A stretch of DNA of 18,057 bases. It comes from an uncultured Selenomonadales bacterium (GTDB lineage Bacteria; Bacillota; Negativicutes; Selenomonadales; Selenomonadaceae). The notes under the pieces were generated by a model. It had not been told where the DNA came from and searched no databases. It worked only from the letters and a program-made list of their open reading frames with translations. The translations under genes and the position numbers were made by a program. Location: contig CAMVIO010000014.1 in assembly GCA_947167555.1 (NCBI GenBank), positions 1 to 18,057 on the forward strand, written 5' to 3'. This document shows positions 14,549 through 18,057 of the stretch, piece by piece. The stretch's first letter is position 1, and each line of letters begins with the position of its first letter.

Positions 14549-14790
14549 GAAATTTGCGATGAGCGAGACAGTAGGCGCGGGCGGAAAGCCAAAGCGAGCC
14601 GCAGACGGTGAAAGGCGGTGCGAGTAAGCGCGCGCGGAAGATCACTCGCGAGCAGCGGGCTGAAAAATAATCAGTAGGCTTTGCCGGAGTCCCCCGTTAA
14701 AAGGATAGCATATACTTTATATGTATGCGAAATAGGTGGTTAATAAGTGGAGTGTGCCTTCATCCTGTTTTGGGTGGAGGCTTTTTTATA
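14541..14790 (+). promoter_or_regulatory. T-box riboswitch (tRNA-Ile sensing) in the ileS leader
   Basis: This leader senses uncharged tRNA-Ile and controls read-through into ileS. Stem I has GCGAG (14563-14567) pairing with CTCGC (14645-14649), a specifier loop with ACAGTA on the 5' side and GGAAGATCA on the 3' side, and GCGCG/CGCGC above. The likely specifier is AUC at 14641-14643, an isoleucine codon followed by A. Distal AGCGAG and GGTGAAAGGCGG resemble the tRNA-elbow-binding loops. GCTGAAAAATAA at 14659-14670 and a GCCGGAGTCCCCCGTTA linker follow, as in classic T-boxes. The T-box TGGT at 14737-14740 can pair with the acceptor end of tRNA-Ile (A73). A1 of the antiterminator would pair AATAGG (14731-14736) with CCTGTT (14764-14769). 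The bulge reads TGGTTAA, not the usual TGGNACC. It fills the 311-base gap before ileS. Confidence 0.88.
14756..14787 (+). terminator. T-box-controlled terminator hairpin before ileS
   Basis: GCCTTCATCC (14756-14765) pairs over ten positions (two G-U) with GGGTGGAGGC (14772-14781) around a six-base loop, and is followed by six T (14782-14787). Its 5' arm shares 14764-14765 with the proposed antiterminator, so the two folds exclude each other. Confidence 0.88.
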
Positions 14791-14810
14791 TCTTTAGGAG
14801 GGGAATCGTT

Positions 14811-17800
14811 TTGCTGTATCAAAAGGTGGACACGAATCTGAACTTTGTCGAGCGCGAGAAGGAGGTGCTCGATTTCTGGAAGGAGAAAGGGATCGCGCAG
14901 AAGGCTGTCGATCAGCGTGAGGGCTGCGACACCTTCACGTTTTACGACGGGCCGCCGACGGCGAACGGCAAGCCTCATATCGGCCATGTCCTGACCCGCG
15001 TCATCAAGGATATGCTGCCGCGCTACCAGTCGATGAAGGGTAAGCATGTCCTCCGCAAGGCGGGGTGGGATACCCACGGACTGCCGGTGGAGCTGGAGGT
15101 CGAGAAGGCGCTTGGGATCAACGGTAAGGAACAGATCGAGAATTACGGCATTGAGCCGTTCATCAAGAAGTGCCGCGAGTCAGTCTGGCAGTATAAGAGC
15201 ATGTGGGAAGAATTCTCCGACGTCGTGGGATTCTGGGCTGACATGGAGCATCCGTATATCACTTACGAAAACGATTATATCGAGTCCGTCTGGTGGGCAC
15301 TGAAGGAAATCTGGGAAAAGGGACTGCTCTACAAGGGGCACAAGGTCGTCCCGTATTGCCCGCGCTGCGGTACGCCACTTTCGTCTCATGAGGTTGCGCA
15401 GGGGTACAAGGACGTGAAGGAGCGTTCCGCCATCGTCAAGTTCAAGGCGGCGGGAGAGGACGCGTATTTCCTCGCCTGGACGACGACGCCCTGGACGCTG
15501 CCGTCGAACCTCGCGCTCTGCGTGAATCCCGGGGTCGACTATGTGAAAATCCGTGTGGGCGAGACTGTGTACTATATGGCGGAAGCGCTTGTGGAGAGCG
15601 TATTCGCGGAGAGCGAGGAGCCGCGCGAAGTCTTGGGGCGCATGAAAGGCAAAGAACTCGAATACCGTGAGTACGAGCCCCTCTATTCGTTTGCCGTCGG
15701 CAAGATTAACAAGAAGGCGTTTTTCGTGACCTGCGACGGCTATGTGACCACTGAGGACGGCACGGGCATCGTCCACATGGCGCCGGCCTTCGGCGAAGAC
15801 GACGGCCGCGTCTGCGCGAAATACGATATGCCTTTCGTGCAGTTCGTGGATACGCACGGCAATATGACCGAGGACACGGACTGGCCCGGCGTATTCGTCA
15901 AGGACGCCGACCCGCTGATCTTGAAAGACTTAAAAATTTCCGGCAAACTCCTGAAAGCGCCGGTTTTCGAGCACAGCTATCCGCACTGCTGGCGCTGTGA
16001 CACGCCGCTCCTTTACTATGCGCGCGAGTCTTGGTTTATCCGCATGACGGCGGTACGCGACGAGTTGATTGCAAACAATAATACGGTGAACTGGATTCCG
16101 CCGACCATCGGTACGGGCCGCTTCGGCGACTGGCTGGAGCATGTGCAGGACTGGGGTATCAGCCGTAACCGTTATTGGGGTACGCCGCTTAATATCTGGG
16201 AGTGTAAATGCGGTTGCCAGCACTCGATTGGCTCCATCGAGGAACTGAAGTCGCTTTCTGACAACTGCCCCGACGACATCGAACTGCACCGCCCGTATAT
16301 TGACAATGTAACGATCAAATGCGAGAAATGCGGCGGCGAGATGCACCGCGTGCCGGAGGTCATTGACTGCTGGTTTGATTCCGGCGCGATGCCTTTTGCC
16401 CAGTGGCATTATCCTTTTGAGAACAAGGAGATTTTCGATAAGCGTTTTCCGGCGGACTTCATTTCCGAAGCCGTCGACCAGACCCGGGGCTGGTTCTATT
16501 CGTTGATCGCCATTTCGACATTGCTGTTCCATCAGTCCTCGTACAAGAACGTCATCGTGCTCGGCCATGTACAGGACAAGGACGGGCAGAAGATGTCGAA
16601 GTCCAAGGGCAACGCCGTGGACCCGATGGACGCGCTGCGCCGTCATGGCGCTGACGCCATTCGTTGGTACTTCTATGAGAACAGCGCGCCCTGGCTGCCG
16701 AACCGTTTCCACGACGCGGCGGTGCAGGAAGGCCAACGCAAATTCATGGGCACGCTCTGGAATACCTATGCGTTCTATGTGCTCTATGCGAATATCGACG
16801 ACTTCGACCCGACGAAATACACGTTGGAATATGACAAGCTTGGCGTCATGGATAAATGGATCCTGTCGCGGCTCCATACGCTGGTCAAGGAAGTGGACGG
16901 CCACCTTTCCGCCTATCGCGTCACGGAGACGGCAAAGGCATTGCAGGAGTTTGTCGAGGAGCTTTCCAACTGGTATGTGCGCCGCAGTCGCGAACGGTTC
17001 TGGGCGAAGGGCATGGAGCAGGATAAGGTCAATGCCTATATGACACTCTATACCGCGCTCGTGACGGTTGCCAAAGCAGCCGCGCCGATGGTGCCGTTCA
17101 TCACCGAGAGCATCTATCGTAATCTCGTTTGCTCCGTTGATAAGTCCGCTCCGGAGAGTGTACATCTTTGCGACTTCCCGCAGGCGGACGAGTCCTATAT
17201 CGATGAGACGCTGGAAAAAGATATGGCGCTGGTGCTGGAAATCGTCGTGCTGGGGCGCGCCGCGCGCAACGAGGCGAACATCAAGAACCGCCAGCCTGTC
17301 GCCAATCTTTTCGTCAAGGCGGAGCGCACGCTTTCCCCGTACTTTGTCGAGGTCATCGAAAGCGAGTTGAACGTCAAGGAGGTTACATTCAAGGACGATA
17401 TGGAAGCATATCTCTCGTACAGCTTCAAGCCGCAGTTCAAGGTGCTGGGGCCAAAGGCCGGAAAGCGCATGGCTGGCATCAAGAATGCGCTGACCCAGGT
17501 GAACGGACATGAGGCGAAAACAGAGCTGGATACGACAGGAAAGCTCCATCTCGACCTTGCGGACGGCAGCATCGATCTTCTGCCGGAGGATGTCGAGGTC
17601 ACGATGGCGCAGACCGAAGGCTATCTCTGCCAGCGGTACGGCGGTGTGACGGTCGCTCTTGAAACGACGCTGACGCCGGAATTGATTGAGGAAGGCTTCG
17701 TGCGCGAGATCATCAGCAAGGTACAGGTCATGCGCCGTGAAAACGGTTTCGAGGTCACCGACCATATCACGGTGGGAGTATCTGGCAACGATAAGCTTGC

Positions 17801-17933
17801 GGAGATCGTCAAGAAGAACGAGGAAACGCTGCGGAAGGTTACGTTGGCCGACGCCGTCGTTTATGGGACGCTGGACGGATTCAGCAAGGAATGGGACGTC
17901 AACGGCGAAAAAGTGACGATTACCGTTAAATAA
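14811..17933 (+). CDS. ileS: isoleucyl-tRNA synthetase (long, eukaryote-like type)
   Basis: IleRS charges tRNA-Ile in the cytoplasm and edits misactivated valine. Class I motifs are GKPHIGHV (HIGH at 56-59) and KMSKSKGN (594-601). Editing-domain blocks include AWTTTPWTLPSNLALCVNP and EDGTGIVHMAPAFGEDD. Cys pairs YCPRCGTP, HCWRCDTP and IKCEKCGGEMH suggest zinc-ribbon elements. The length of 1040 residues, with no C-terminal zinc finger visible, fits the longer eukaryote-like bacterial clade (type 2) rather than the roughly 930-residue E. coli type. The start is TTG 14811, with AGGAGG at 14796-14801 nine bases upstream. A GTG at 14736 lies within the T-box element and is rejected. Expression is controlled by the T-box leader. 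Confidence 0.97.
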   Translation: MLYQKVDTNLNFVEREKEVLDFWKEKGIAQKAVDQREGCDTFTFYDGPPTANGKPHIGHVLTRVIKDMLPRYQSMKGKHVLRKAGWDTHGLPVELEVEKALGINGKEQIENYGIEPFIKKCRESVWQYKSMWEEFSDVVGFWADMEHPYITYENDYIESVWWALKEIWEKGLLYKGHKVVPYCPRCGTPLSSHEVAQGYKDVKERSAIVKFKAAGEDAYFLAWTTTPWTLPSNLALCVNPGVDYVKIRVGETVYYMAEALVESVFAESEEPREVLGRMKGKELEYREYEPLYSFAVGKINKKAFFVTCDGYVTTEDGTGIVHMAPAFGEDDGRVCAKYDMPFVQFVDTHGNMTEDTDWPGVFVKDADPLILKDLKISGKLLKAPVFEHSYPHCWRCDTPLLYYARESWFIRMTAVRDELIANNNTVNWIPPTIGTGRFGDWLEHVQDWGISRNRYWGTPLNIWECKCGCQHSIGSIEELKSLSDNCPDDIELHRPYIDNVTIKCEKCGGEMHRVPEVIDCWFDSGAMPFAQWHYPFENKEIFDKRFPADFISEAVDQTRGWFYSLIAISTLLFHQSSYKNVIVLGHVQDKDGQKMSKSKGNAVDPMDALRRHGADAIRWYFYENSAPWLPNRFHDAAVQEGQRKFMGTLWNTYAFYVLYANIDDFDPTKYTLEYDKLGVMDKWILSRLHTLVKEVDGHLSAYRVTETAKALQEFVEELSNWYVRRSRERFWAKGMEQDKVNAYMTLYTALVTVAKAAAPMVPFITESIYRNLVCSVDKSAPESVHLCDFPQADESYIDETLEKDMALVLEIVVLGRAARNEANIKNRQPVANLFVKAERTLSPYFVEVIESELNVKEVTFKDDMEAYLSYSFKPQFKVLGPKAGKRMAGIKNALTQVNGHEAKTELDTTGKLHLDLADGSIDLLPEDVEVTMAQTEGYLCQRYGGVTVALETTLTPELIEEGFVREIISKVQVMRRENGFEVTDHITVGVSGNDKLAEIVKKNEETLRKVTLADAVVYGTLDGFSKEWDVNGEKVTITVK

Positions 17934-17948
17934 GCTCTGCGAAAAGAA

Positions 17949-17998
17949 CGCCCCCGTGCCGCATTCATTCTTGCGGGCGGGGGCGATTATTATTTTGT
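17949..17998 (+). terminator. rho-independent terminator after ileS
   Basis: CGCCCCCG (17949-17956) pairs with CGGGGGCG (17978-17985). After a small internal loop the stem continues as CCGCA (17959-17963) with TGCGG (17972-17976), leaving an eight-base loop. The tail ATTATTATTTT is T-rich but interrupted. The stop codon of ileS is 15 bases upstream. The remaining bases to the window end are AT-rich without a recognisable gene. Confidence 0.8.
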
Positions 17999-18057
17999 GA
18001 TTTGCCACGGCAGGATTTTTTTTATAGATGAAGAATAAATAGGAAAAGTTATTTTGT

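Noticed and set aside
14736..14810. N-terminal extension of IleS from GTG 14736
   Set aside because: It would translate through the T-box core and terminator and has no family resemblance; the TTG at 14811 has a proper AGGAGG.
18001..18057. Promoter for a following gene (TTGCCA at 18002-18007 with a TATAGA-like element)
   Set aside because: The spacing or the -10 match is poor in every register and no downstream gene is visible to support it.

Overview
The window looks like chromosomal DNA of an anaerobic Negativicutes bacterium (Selenomonas/Megasphaera/Mitsuokella-like); this is inferred from gene content, since no search was possible. Firmicute traits are strong AGGAGG-type ribosome sites, frequent TTG starts and a T-box leader on ileS. 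A CptA-like lipopolysaccharide phosphoethanolamine transferase implies an outer membrane. The oxygen-independent (early cobalt insertion) cobalamin pathway implies an anaerobe. Coding DNA is GC-rich, while intergenic gaps are AT-rich with recognisable SigA-type promoters.

Layout. (1) 71-2900, plus strand: queD and queE for the preQ0/queuosine precursor, then a CptA-like membrane phosphoethanolamine transferase joined to queE by an ATGA overlap. (2) 2910-3698, minus strand: ttcA (tRNA 2-thiocytidine), ending 9 bp from the transferase. (3) 3769-12170: a cobalamin operon, cbiD-cbiE-cbiT-cbiF-cbiG-cbiH-cbiJ-cbiC-cbiA-cobU, with an extended -10 promoter, mostly overlapping genes and a terminator shared with the next gene. 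(4) 12168-13493, minus strand: a CNNM/CBS/CorC_HlyC membrane protein. (5) 13735-14499, plus strand: a TSUP (TauE/SafE) permease with its own promoter. (6) 14506-17985, plus strand: promoter, isoleucine T-box leader, a long IleRS and a terminator. The last ~70 bp hold no recognisable gene.

How the genes work together. The cob operon covers each corrin-ring step from cobalt-precorrin-3 to cobyrinate a,c-diamide: CbiH ring contraction, CbiF C11 methylation, CbiG delactonisation, CbiD C1 methylation, CbiJ reduction, CbiE/CbiT C5/C15 methylation and decarboxylation, CbiC methyl migration and CbiA amidation. CobU acts later, in nucleotide-loop assembly. CbiL, a cobaltochelatase, CbiB, CbiP and CobS are absent and must lie elsewhere if the pathway is complete. 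The short cbiD leader shows no cobalamin riboswitch. The queuosine genes, ttcA and ileS all concern tRNA function but sit in separate transcription units.

No mobile element, CRISPR array, phage gene or tRNA/rRNA gene was seen. The most interesting non-coding signals are the ileS T-box with a non-canonical antiterminator bulge, the ileS promoter embedded in a hairpin after the TSUP gene, and the large shared terminator between cobU and the CorC-family gene. I found no evidence for a wholly new system.
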